24,443 nucleotides of DNA. It comes from Actinomycetota bacterium (GTDB taxonomy: Bacteria > Actinomycetota > Actinomycetes > Streptosporangiales > Streptosporangiaceae). Every line of letters starts with the position of its first letter. The first letter of the stretch is position 1. A model generated the notes under the pieces. The model did not search any database. It worked only from the letters and a program-made list of their open reading frames with translations, and had not been told where the DNA came from. The DNA is taken from NCBI GenBank assembly GCA_003242605.1, contig QGUZ01000047.1, positions 1 through 24,443 of the forward strand, read 5' to 3'. A program made the position numbers and the translations under genes. This document shows positions 14,712 to 22,019 of this stretch, in pieces.

Positions 14712-15048
14712 CCGTGCTCCTAGCTCCGGATACCTGTGGGCCAGGTGCTGTCGAGGGTCGCCGAGGTTGCCGGGGTTGGTGACCGACGGCCGCCGCGGGA
14801 CCGCGGGTGGGCCCGCACCGGCCGGACAGGGATCTCCCTACCGGGCATTCAGCAAATAAGTATCCAAAAAAGGACGCGCGGATCGGCGCGCGACCGCCGT
14901 CACCCGGGCGCCGCCCGCCTTCCGCGCGGTGACGCGTCCGCCCGATACCGTCACGGATGACGCCGGCCGATGACAACATGCGAGCCGCTCTCCGTGACGG
15001 GGAGGATTCACCGCAGTATCGGGGCGAACAACGCACACCACCGTAAAA
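14712..15048. promoter_or_regulatory. Gene-free stretch upstream of the XRE regulator, with inverted repeats and an AT-rich patch
   Basis: The only gap above 300 bases. It contains a perfect 10-bp inverted repeat, CCGTCACGGA (14948-14957) and TCCGTGACGG (14991-15000), 33 bases apart. Two more GTCAC/GTGAC half-sites lie at 14899-14903 and 14929-14933. A distinctly AT-rich patch at about 14854-14873 in otherwise very GC-rich DNA could be a promoter region for the regulator, giving a leader of about 150 bases. No convincing -35/-10 pair and no coding region could be named. The repeats may bind the regulator itself (autoregulation) or form RNA structure at the end of the 85-aa gene. Confidence 0.4.
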
Positions 15049-15306
15049 TCACGCGGGGGCGGAATTCGCCCTGATGGGCGCGATGGTGCCGCCCTTGTGG
15101 AGCTGGGCGAGGAACAGCTGCCCGCACAGGCTGCTCGGCGTCTCGGCAAACCACACCGCGGGCGGATCGCCCTCGTCGGCGGCGACCCACCGCCCCGCGG
15201 CGTACACGATCCGGTAGTCGGGGAACGCGTCCCGGAGCAGCCGCAGGGCGCGCCGCCGCAGCTCGGCCTCCCGCCCTTCGACGTCGTGGAGCGCTCTCTC
15301 CGGCAT
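15049..15306 (-). CDS. Small protein of unknown function (85 aa)
   Basis: I do not recognise this protein. It is 85 aa, soluble, with an N-terminal amphipathic Arg/Leu-rich helix (REAELRRRALRLLRDAFPDY), a VYAAGRWVAADEGDP strand-like segment, and AVWFAETPSSLCGQLFLAQL near the C-terminus. There is no signal peptide, membrane segment or metal motif. ATG at 15306 has a GGAGG ribosome site 7 bases upstream, which makes it a credible gene despite its size. It precedes the XRE regulator and APH kinase on the same strand, separated by the 337-bp repeat-bearing gap, and follows rodA after 159 bp. A role linked to the regulator is possible but only suggested by position. Confidence 0.7.
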   Translation of the reverse strand: MPERALHDVEGREAELRRRALRLLRDAFPDYRIVYAAGRWVAADEGDPPAVWFAETPSSLCGQLFLAQLHKGGTIAPIRANSAPA

Positions 15307-15451
15307 CGCAGGTCCTCCGTCGGCATTTGTTCAACCCCGCAACTCCTGCCGTTTCCAGAGTGTTCGCTTGACAGGGAAGCCGCCAGTGAGAGTTCGGGGT
15401 GCCGAACATGCGGACCGCTCTCATGTCGGGCCGGCGACCGGTCGAATTTTG

Positions 15452-15474
15452 TTCCGATTTGCGAGCTATCGGAA
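15452..15474 (-). terminator. Weak hairpin at the rodA stop codon
   Basis: A perfect 7-bp repeat (TTCCGAT, 15452-15458, with ATCGGAA, 15468-15474) and a 9-base loop overlap the rodA stop. No T-tract follows. It may mark the end of the mre operon, but the support is modest. Confidence 0.3.
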
Positions 15475-16632
15475 TGATCGCGCGCGGACGTGAATCGCCT
15501 GCAGCATCCCGACCGCGATCATGTTGGCGAAGGTCGCGGTCCCGCCGTACGAGACGAACGGCAGCGGCAGACCGGTGATCGGCATGATGCCGATGGTCAT
15601 GCCGATGTTGATGAAGGTCTGAAACCCCAGCCAGGTCACCACGCCGGTCGCGACCATCATGCCGAACCGGTCCTCGCACATCCGGGCGATGCGCAGGCCG
15701 CGCAGCAGCACCACGCCGAGCAGCAGCACCACGGCGATCGACCCGACGAAGCCGAACTCCTCGCCGGCCACGGTGAAGATGAAGTCGGTGTGCTGCTCGG
15801 GCACGAACCGCCCCATGGTCTGCCCGCCGCGGAACAGGCCCTTGCCGAACAGCTCCCCCGAGCCGATCGCGATCAGCGCCTGGGTGCTGTTGTAGCCGAC
15901 GCCGCGCGGGTCGACGTCCGGGTTGACGAACGCGGTGAACCGCGCCACCTGGTACGGCTTGAGCACGTCCATCGCCCAGACCGCCACCGCGCCGGCGGCC
16001 GCGGCGAGCCCGAGCAGCGCGAGCCAGCGTTTGCGCAGCCCGGAGAAGAAGAGCACCCCGACGAGGATCACGCAGAACACCATCGTGGTGCCGAGGTCGG
16101 GCTGGAGCAGCACGAGCATGATCGGGATCGCGGTGGCGACGAGCGCCAGCACCACGTCGAGCCCGCGCGGCCGGTCGGTGCCCTCCACCGGGCGGTGCAG
16201 CAGCATGGCGAGCATGAGGATCAGCGCCGGCTTGGCGGTCTCCGACGGCTGGAAGGCGAACCCGCCGCCGAGCAGGATCCACGAGTGCGACCCGTTGATC
16301 GTCGCGCCGAGCGGGGTGAGCACCAGCCCCAGCGTGACCAGCGACGCCAGGTACGCCAGCGGCGCGTACACCTGGAGCTTGCGCGCGTCGGCGGTGGCGA
16401 CCACGGCGAACAGCACCCAGCCGATGACGAGGTTGAGCAGGTGCTTGTTGACCAGCCCGGTCGGCGAGCCCGCCGCCCAGGTGCGGGTGGAGGACCAGAC
16501 GAGCAGGGCGCCGATCACCGACAGCAGCGCCACCGAGACCAGCAACGCGCAGTCCATCTGCCGCACCGCCGACCGCACCTTGAGCGCCCTGCCCGCGAGG
16601 GACCGCCGCTGCGCGGCGACGGCGCGGGTCAT
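15466..16632 (-). CDS. rodA: SEDS-family peptidoglycan glycosyltransferase RodA
   Basis: Polymerises lipid II into glycan strands during cell elongation, together with the class B transpeptidase PBP2. The 388-aa polytopic membrane protein has about ten hydrophobic segments, FQPSE (127-131), LLQPDLGTT (175-183), the extracellular loop GKGLFRGGQTMGRFVPEQ and HTDFIF (281-286, conserved acidic residue Asp283), and a GLPLPFVSYGG block near the end. RodA rather than FtsW is assigned because it directly follows PBP2 and mreBCD. ATG at 16632 overlaps the PBP2 stop (ATGA), so polymerase and transpeptidase should be made together. It is the last gene of the elongation operon. Confidence 0.95.
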   Translation of the reverse strand: MTRAVAAQRRSLAGRALKVRSAVRQMDCALLVSVALLSVIGALLVWSSTRTWAAGSPTGLVNKHLLNLVIGWVLFAVVATADARKLQVYAPLAYLASLVTLGLVLTPLGATINGSHSWILLGGGFAFQPSETAKPALILMLAMLLHRPVEGTDRPRGLDVVLALVATAIPIMLVLLQPDLGTTMVFCVILVGVLFFSGLRKRWLALLGLAAAAGAVAVWAMDVLKPYQVARFTAFVNPDVDPRGVGYNSTQALIAIGSGELFGKGLFRGGQTMGRFVPEQHTDFIFTVAGEEFGFVGSIAVVLLLGVVLLRGLRIARMCEDRFGMMVATGVVTWLGFQTFINIGMTIGIMPITGLPLPFVSYGGTATFANMIAVGMLQAIHVRARSFR

Positions 16633-18680
16633 GGCGTCACCGTACCGTCGGGTGCGATGACCGGCGGACGGTCCGGCGGCCTGCCGTTCGGCAGCGCGGG
16701 CTTGCGGCCGATGCCGTAGATGCCCTCATAGATCCGGCGTACGGCGGGCGCCGCGGTCTCCGCGCCCATGCCGCCCTGCGAGACCATGACCACCACGACG
16801 AACCGGGGGTTCTCCGCGGGCGCGAACGAGGCGAACCAGGAGGTGTCCTCCTTGCCGTACACCTCGGCGGTCCCGGTCTTGCCGCCGACGTTCACCTTGT
16901 GGAACGGGAAGCCCTGGAACGCCCCGGCGGCGGTGCCGTCCGACGGCACGTGGCTGAGCGCCCGGCGGATGTAGTGCCGCACGTGCGCGGGCACCGGCAC
17001 CTCGCCGATCACCGGCGGCGTGATCTCCTTGATCACCTTACCGTTGGGGGCGACGATCGCCCAGCCGACCCGCGGGCTGCGCACCTTGCCGTCGCCGACG
17101 ATCGCCGCGTACGCGACCGCGAGCTGCAGCGGCGTGACCAGCACGTCGCCCTGGCCGATCGACAGGTTCGCGGCCTCACCCGGCCAGAACTTGTACCCGT
17201 CGACGCAGTGCTCGTAGGCGAGCCGCTTGAGGAACGCCGCCCGCGGCGGGTCGGTCTTCGCCACCTCGGGGTAGCCGGTCTTGGCGCGCGCGCAGCTCTC
17301 CTTGCTCGTGCGCTTCCACAGCTCCTTCTTCCACGCCCGGTCCGGGATGCGGCCCGGCGACTCGCCCGGCAGGTCGATGCCGGTCTTGCTGCCGAACCCG
17401 AGGGCGCGGGCCATCTTCGACATCGGCTCGGACGGGTTCGGCTTGCCCTCGATGCCGCCGTCCCGCCGCCACTGCTCGTACGCCGCCTGGTAGAAGATCG
17501 TGTCGCAGGACTTGAGCAGCGCGGTGTGCAGGTCGATCACGCCCATGCCGATGCCGCGGAAGTTGCTGAACGACCGGCCGCCGATCATCACCGAGCCGGG
17601 GCAGTTGTACTTGCCCTTCAGCGGGTAGCCGTCCTTCACCATCGCGGCGACCGACGACACCTTGAACGTCGACCCCGGCGCGTACTCGCCCTTGATCGCC
17701 CGGGACACGAGCGGGTAGCCGGACTTCGGCGACATGAGCCGCTCGTACTCGGCGCCGGAGATGCCGCCGGTCCACACCGTCGGGTCGTAGCTCGGCCGGC
17801 TCGCCAGCGCGATCACCCGGCCGGTGCGCACGTCGAGCACCACCCCGGCGGCGCCGTCCGCCTTCGGCTTCTTCCGCATCGCCTCGGCGAGCGCCTCCTC
17901 CACCACCGCCTGCACCTTGGCGTCGATGCTGGTGATGAGCGTGGCGCCCGGCTGCGGCGGCACCTGGCTCTCCAGGCCGGTCACCTTGCCCATGCGGTCC
18001 ACGCCGATGCGCCGCTCGCCCGGCTTGCCGCGCAGGTAGTCGTCGTACACCGCCTCCAGCCCGTCGCGGCCGACCAGGTCCATGCCGGAGAAGTCCTTCT
18101 TCAGCTCGGCCTTGCGGTCGAGCTCCTCCTGGGTGACCGGCTGCAGGTAGCCGAGCACCTGCGCGGCGTGCCACCGGTTCGGATAGTCGCGCACCGCCTG
18201 CACCTCGGCGGTGACGCCCGGGAAGTCCTCCTGCCGCTCCAGGATCTGCAGCGCCTGCCGCTTGGTGACCCGCTGCGCGATCGGAATCGGATGGTACGGC
18301 GAGCCCGGCCAGCACGGCCGCGACACGTTGGGCCCGCACGGCCGGATGCGCTTGCGCAGCTCCTCCACCGGCTCGCCGAGCACGGCCGCGAGCCGTTCCA
18401 GCACCGCCCGGCCGCCGTCCTTCATCTTGCCGAACTGCGCCGGGTCGATGGAGACGACGAGCGCGGCCCGGTTGCGCACCAGCGGGCGGCCCGACGAGTC
18501 GAGGATCTGCCCGCGCACCGCCGGGATCACCACGTTGCGCGTCCGGGTCTCGTTGGCGGCGGCGGCGAACTCGGCGCCGCGCACCACCTGGACCTGCCAC
18601 AGGCGCACGCCGAGCACGGCGAGCATGGAGACGAGCAGCACCTGCAGCACGAGGAGCCGGGTCCGCCTCGGGCTCTTCAC
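16629..18680 (-). CDS. mrdA: Penicillin-binding protein 2 (class B transpeptidase, elongasome)
   Basis: Cross-links peptidoglycan during lateral-wall or tip growth as RodA's partner. The 683-aa protein has a short cytoplasmic basic start, one membrane anchor (about 9-25), a dimerisation/pedestal domain (about 50-230) and a transpeptidase domain with SxxK Ser337-Lys340 (GSTFK), SxD 391-393 (SCD in place of the common SxN), and KTG 601-603. GTG at 18680 was chosen: it has a GGGAGG site upstream, overlaps the mreD stop by GTGA, and puts the anchor at the N-terminus; the 92 residues open upstream are arginine-rich frame shadow. Extra cysteines (115/123 and 463/492) in extracellular parts could form disulfides. 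Confidence 0.95.
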   Translation of the reverse strand: MKSPRRTRLLVLQVLLVSMLAVLGVRLWQVQVVRGAEFAAAANETRTRNVVIPAVRGQILDSSGRPLVRNRAALVVSIDPAQFGKMKDGGRAVLERLAAVLGEPVEELRKRIRPCGPNVSRPCWPGSPYHPIPIAQRVTKRQALQILERQEDFPGVTAEVQAVRDYPNRWHAAQVLGYLQPVTQEELDRKAELKKDFSGMDLVGRDGLEAVYDDYLRGKPGERRIGVDRMGKVTGLESQVPPQPGATLITSIDAKVQAVVEEALAEAMRKKPKADGAAGVVLDVRTGRVIALASRPSYDPTVWTGGISGAEYERLMSPKSGYPLVSRAIKGEYAPGSTFKVSSVAAMVKDGYPLKGKYNCPGSVMIGGRSFSNFRGIGMGVIDLHTALLKSCDTIFYQAAYEQWRRDGGIEGKPNPSEPMSKMARALGFGSKTGIDLPGESPGRIPDRAWKKELWKRTSKESCARAKTGYPEVAKTDPPRAAFLKRLAYEHCVDGYKFWPGEAANLSIGQGDVLVTPLQLAVAYAAIVGDGKVRSPRVGWAIVAPNGKVIKEITPPVIGEVPVPAHVRHYIRRALSHVPSDGTAAGAFQGFPFHKVNVGGKTGTAEVYGKEDTSWFASFAPAENPRFVVVVMVSQGGMGAETAAPAVRRIYEGIYGIGRKPALPNGRPPDRPPVIAPDGTVTP

Positions 18681-19192
18681 GCACGCCTCCCGATCCGCAC
18701 GGCGGCCGTCCGCGGCCGGGCCTTGCCGAGGGCGCGCCCGACCGCCCACATCACGACCGGGACGGTGAGCAGGTTGTAGGCGACGAGCGGGATCCACGAC
18801 CGCGCGGCGACGGCCTGCTCGGCCCGCGGGTCGCCGAGCAGCGCGGCGAGCCCGGCCGACAGCAGCGGGGCGGCCACCGCGCACACCACCGCGGCCGACA
18901 GCACCGCGCCCGGGGCGCGCTCGCCCGCCCGCCCGGCGAAGTACCCGATCAGGCACAGCACCAGCGCCTGGGTGCCGATGACGTGATCGGAGGGCGGCAG
19001 GATGTCCACGGCGAGCCCCACCGCGAACCCGATCAGCGCGCCGGCCCGCGCCCCGCGCAGAAACGCCATCGTCACCACCAGGGGGACCACCAGGTCCGGC
19101 CCGCCGCCCGGGAGCGCGAACCCCCCGGCGATCGACACCTGAACGACGAGCACGGCCGCCACGCCGAGCACGAGGAGCAACCCGCGCAGCAT
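18677..19192 (-). CDS. mreD: Rod shape-determining protein MreD
   Basis: Integral membrane component of the elongation complex linking MreC and the synthases to MreB. The 171-aa protein is almost wholly hydrophobic with about five membrane segments and the family-like stretch GFAVGLAVDILPPSDHVIGT near residue 57. ATG at 19192 lies one base after the mreC stop (TGAGATG). A GTG three codons upstream (19201) would overlap mreC and is an alternative. The final residues are basic. Its stop overlaps the PBP2 start (GTGA). Assigned from size, topology and position between mreC and mrdA, since sequence conservation in this family is low. Confidence 0.9.
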   Translation of the reverse strand: MLRGLLLVLGVAAVLVVQVSIAGGFALPGGGPDLVVPLVVTMAFLRGARAGALIGFAVGLAVDILPPSDHVIGTQALVLCLIGYFAGRAGERAPGAVLSAAVVCAVAAPLLSAGLAALLGDPRAEQAVAARSWIPLVAYNLLTVPVVMWAVGRALGKARPRTAAVRIGRRA

Positions 19193-19193
19193 C

Positions 19194-20162
19194 TCAGGCA
19201 CCCCCGTCCGCCGCCCGGCGCCGCCCGGTGCCCGCCACGCCGACGCGGCCCCGCCGGTCATCGGCGGCGGCCCGGTCCGGCGTCCGGCCGGGGGCGGGCG
19301 GCAGCAGGGCGTCCCGCGGATCCCGCCGCGGCCCCTGCACCACCACGCCGACCACGTCGAGCGCCGAGAAGTCCACGTACGGGCGGGCGAGCGCCACCTT
19401 GGTGAGCTCACCGGGGGTGGGCTCCACCCGCTCGATCACGCCGATCGGCACCCCCGCCACGTACGGCGCGCCGTTGTGCGAGCCGAAGCTGACGATGCGC
19501 TGGCCGGGGGTGACCGAGACGGTCGAGTCGAACAGCCGGAACCGCACCAGCGTGTCGCCCATGCCGTGTCCCAGTCCCTTCACCACGCCGATCTCGTTGC
19601 CGCCCTCCAGCCGCGCGCCGGCCGCGGTCGCCGGGTCGGTGAGGAGCGCCACGGTGGCCGAGTGCTCCGAGGCCCGGACCACCCGGCCGACCAGGCCCTG
19701 CGCGTTCAGCACGGTCATGTTGCGCCGCACCCCGTCGGCGGTGCCGACGTCGATCTGCGCCGCCTCCTCCAGCCCGGGCACCCCCCGCCGGGCGATCACC
19801 TGGCCGGTCACGATCCGGTAGCCGCCGAGGCCGGCGAGCCCGAGCATGCGCCGGAGCTGCTCGGATCGCTCCCGGTCGAGCGTGCGCGCGGTGAGCTCGG
19901 CGCGCAGCCGCCCGTTCTCCTCCTCCAGCGCCCGGATGCGCTGCCGGGCCGACGGCGCCTCGGCGAGCGTCGTCGCGAACTCGCGCACCGGCCGCACGAG
20001 GTTCGTGCCGACCCGCTCCGCGCCGGTGAACAGGGTGACGCCGATCCCGTGCAGGAACTCCAGCGGGGACTTGGCGCCGCCTCGGTGGTCCACCGTGATG
20101 AGCACGAGCGCGGTGGCGAGCAGCACCCCGAGCACGAGCCGGGTTCCCCGCGTGTCCCGCAT
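19194..20162 (-). CDS. mreC: Rod shape-determining protein MreC
   Basis: Bitopic protein that joins the cytoplasmic MreB/MreD layer to wall synthases outside the membrane. The 322-aa product has a short cytoplasmic tail, one membrane helix (about 9-23), a coiled coil (about 60-105, rich in Glu/Arg/Leu: RIRALEEENGRLRAEL), and two beta domains containing GQVIARRG and VGRVVRASEHSATVALLTDP. The last about 50 residues are Pro/Arg-rich and look disordered. ATG at 20162 shares its A with the mreB stop (TGATG), so translation is likely coupled. The longer open frame upstream (to 20381) lies inside mreB and was rejected. Confidence 0.95.
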   Translation of the reverse strand: MRDTRGTRLVLGVLLATALVLITVDHRGGAKSPLEFLHGIGVTLFTGAERVGTNLVRPVREFATTLAEAPSARQRIRALEEENGRLRAELTARTLDRERSEQLRRMLGLAGLGGYRIVTGQVIARRGVPGLEEAAQIDVGTADGVRRNMTVLNAQGLVGRVVRASEHSATVALLTDPATAAGARLEGGNEIGVVKGLGHGMGDTLVRFRLFDSTVSVTPGQRIVSFGSHNGAPYVAGVPIGVIERVEPTPGELTKVALARPYVDFSALDVVGVVVQGPRRDPRDALLPPAPGRTPDRAAADDRRGRVGVAGTGRRRAADGGA

Positions 20163-21193
20163 CAGTTCCGCGGCTCCGGCACGAGGACCTGCTGCAGCGC
20201 GTCGAAGTCCTCCACGCACCTGCCGGTGCCGAGCGCCACCGAGTCGAGCGGGTTGTCCACCAGGTGGATGGGCATACCGGTCTCCTCGCGGAGCCGGTCG
20301 TCCAGGCCGCGCAGCAGCGCCCCGCCGCCGGTGAGCGCGATGCCGCGGTCCATCAGGTCGCCCGACAGCTCCGGCGGGCACTTGTCGAGGGTGGTCTTCA
20401 CCGCGTCCACGATCGCGTTGATCGGCTCCTCGGTGGCCCGGCGGATCTCCTCCGCGGTGACCACCACGGTCTTGGGCAGGCCGGTGACGAGGTCACGGCC
20501 GCGGATCTCGGCCTGGAGGTTGTCGTCGGTCGGGCACGCCGAACCGATGGCGATCTTGATCTCCTCGGCGGTGCGCTCCCCCAGCATGAGGGAGTACTCC
20601 TTCTTGGCGAAGCTGATGATCGCCTGGTCGAGCTCGTCCCCGGCGACCCGGATCGACTGGCTCACCACGATGCCGCCCATCGAGATGATGGCGACCTCGG
20701 TGGTGCCGCCGCCGATGTCGACGACCATGTTCCCGGTGGGCTGGTGCACCGGCAGGCCGGCGCCGATCGCCGCCGCCATGGGCTCCTCGATGATGTAGAC
20801 GCGCCGGGCCCCGGCCTGGTAGCCGGCCTCCTTGACCGCCCGCTGCTCCACCCCGGTGATGCCGCTCGGCACCGCGATGATGATCCGCGGCTTCGCGAAC
20901 AGGCAGCGCCGGTGAATCTGCTGGATGAAATAGCGCAGCATGCGCTCGGTCACGTCGAAATCGGCGATCACACCGTCCTTGAGGGGACGCACCGCGACCA
21001 CGTTGCCGGGGGTACGGCCGATCATGCGCTTGGCCTCGATGCCCACCGCGACGATCTTGCCCGTCGTGGTGTTGATCGCGACGACGGAGGGCTCGTTGAG
21101 CACGATGCCGCGCCCCCGCACGTAGACCAGGGTGTTGGCGGTGCCCAGGTCGATCGCCATGTCACGGCCGAGAAAAGCCAGCTTGCTGCCCAT
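20162..21193 (-). CDS. mreB: Actin-like cytoskeletal protein MreB
   Basis: Membrane-associated bacterial actin that directs peptidoglycan insertion; in filamentous actinomycetes it is linked to spore-wall synthesis. The 343-aa protein has intact nucleotide-binding motifs: phosphate 1 DLGTANT (15-21), IEEPMAAAIG (135-144), phosphate 2 DIGGGTTE (159-166), and the adenosine motif ALTGGGALLRGLD near 290. ATG at 21193 gives the normal start with a hydrophobic/basic N-terminus. No close Shine-Dalgarno is visible; a GGAAGG lies rather far upstream. TANNNT hexamers at 21270-21275 and 21280-21285 might be -10 elements but lack good -35 partners. It is the first gene of the five-gene elongation operon. 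Confidence 0.97.
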   Translation of the reverse strand: MGSKLAFLGRDMAIDLGTANTLVYVRGRGIVLNEPSVVAINTTTGKIVAVGIEAKRMIGRTPGNVVAVRPLKDGVIADFDVTERMLRYFIQQIHRRCLFAKPRIIIAVPSGITGVEQRAVKEAGYQAGARRVYIIEEPMAAAIGAGLPVHQPTGNMVVDIGGGTTEVAIISMGGIVVSQSIRVAGDELDQAIISFAKKEYSLMLGERTAEEIKIAIGSACPTDDNLQAEIRGRDLVTGLPKTVVVTAEEIRRATEEPINAIVDAVKTTLDKCPPELSGDLMDRGIALTGGGALLRGLDDRLREETGMPIHLVDNPLDSVALGTGRCVEDFDALQQVLVPEPRN

Positions 21194-21403
21194 GAGGAGA
21201 GGAGCCTTCCACGGTGATTACAGGAAGGTGGTGCCCAGGAGAGGACTTCTTATTGCTGAACGCACCTGAATCGTAACTGAGCGTATCCACTGCTGGGCGC
21301 AAGCAAGCCGTCTCGTTCTCGGAAAATCTGGCGGATCACCGGCCACCGCGGGCGGGACGGCGCAGGCCCTCCGGCGGCCGGGCGACGGCCGGACAGACGA
21401 ACG

Positions 21404-21434
21404 CGGCCCCGGCGTCGTGATCACTCCGGGGCCG
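21404..21434 (-). terminator. Hairpin after ndk
   Basis: A perfect 9-bp repeat, CGGCCCCGG (21404-21412) with CCGGGGCCG (21426-21434), and a 13-base loop, starting 15 bases after the ndk stop. It is followed on the minus strand by CGTTCGTCTGTCC, slightly T-rich but not a true T-tract. Probable end of the ndk transcript, separating it from mreB. Confidence 0.5.
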
Positions 21435-21449
21435 GCGGTCGCGGTGGAA

Positions 21450-21860
21450 TCAGAAGCGGTCCGGGAAGAAGATCTTGATCTCGCGGGCGGCGGACTCCGG
21501 CGAGTCGGACCCGTGGACGACGTTTTCGCCGATCTCCAGGGCGTGGTCGCCGCGGATCGTCCCGGGGGCGGCCTTGACCGGGTCGGTCGCGCCCGCGAGC
21601 GCGCGGAACGCCTCGATCGCCCGCGGCCCCTCGACCACCATCGCCACCAGCGGGCCGGAGGTGATGAACTCCACCAGCTCGCCGAAGAACGGCTTCTCGG
21701 CGTGCTCGGCGTAGTGCGCCTTGGCTGTCTCGGCGTCCAGCGTACGCAGATCCATCGCCACGATCTTGAGCCCCTTGCGCTCGATGCGGCTGATGACCTC
21801 GCCGATCAGACCGCGACGGACACCGTCCGGCTTGATGAGGACAAGCGTGCGCTCGGACAC
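21450..21860 (-). CDS. ndk: Nucleoside diphosphate kinase
   Basis: Transfers the gamma phosphate between nucleoside tri- and diphosphates through a phospho-histidine, balancing NTP and dNTP pools. The 136-aa protein has normal family length. It shows TLVLIKPDGVRRGLIGE at the start, KPFFGELVEFITSGP, GTIRGDHALEIGENVVHGSD with catalytic His116, and the end segment EIKIFFPDRF. The GTG start at 21860 has an AAGGAG ribosome site 8 bases upstream; an ATG 13 codons earlier (21899) gives a non-family extension and was rejected. Hairpins on both sides suggest a single-gene transcript. Proximity to folC and the DUF4233 gene is the usual actinobacterial arrangement. Confidence 0.97.
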   Translation of the reverse strand: MSERTLVLIKPDGVRRGLIGEVISRIERKGLKIVAMDLRTLDAETAKAHYAEHAEKPFFGELVEFITSGPLVAMVVEGPRAIEAFRALAGATDPVKAAPGTIRGDHALEIGENVVHGSDSPESAAREIKIFFPDRF

Positions 21861-21953
21861 GGATTCTCCTTCGATTGCATTGGCGGGACCGCGGAACACG
21901 GTTCACTGACAGCCCCGAAGCTTACCGGCCCTCGCACCTGACACCGTGCGGAA

Positions 21954-21982
21954 CGCCCCCGCCCGGCCCGCGGGCGGGGGCG
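21954..21982 (-). terminator. Hairpin between the MFS-like gene and ndk
   Basis: A perfect 12-bp GC stem (21954-21965 with 21971-21982) and a 5-base loop, starting 37 bases after the stop of the MFS-like gene. No T-tract. It probably ends the folC-DUF4233-MFS transcript. Confidence 0.55.
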
Positions 21983-22019
21983 CACGACGGTGGAGGGCGA
22001 GGGACGGCCGGGCCGCCGC

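Noticed and set aside
14736..14960. Plus-strand 74-codon frame in the gap upstream of the XRE regulator
   Set aside because: GTG start without ribosome site, Arg/Gly-rich translation and no family resemblance.
18681..18956. 92-residue N-terminal extension of PBP2
   Set aside because: It lies within mreD in another frame, is Arg/Gly-rich, and would bury the membrane anchor; the GTG at 18680 with a GGGAGG site fits better.
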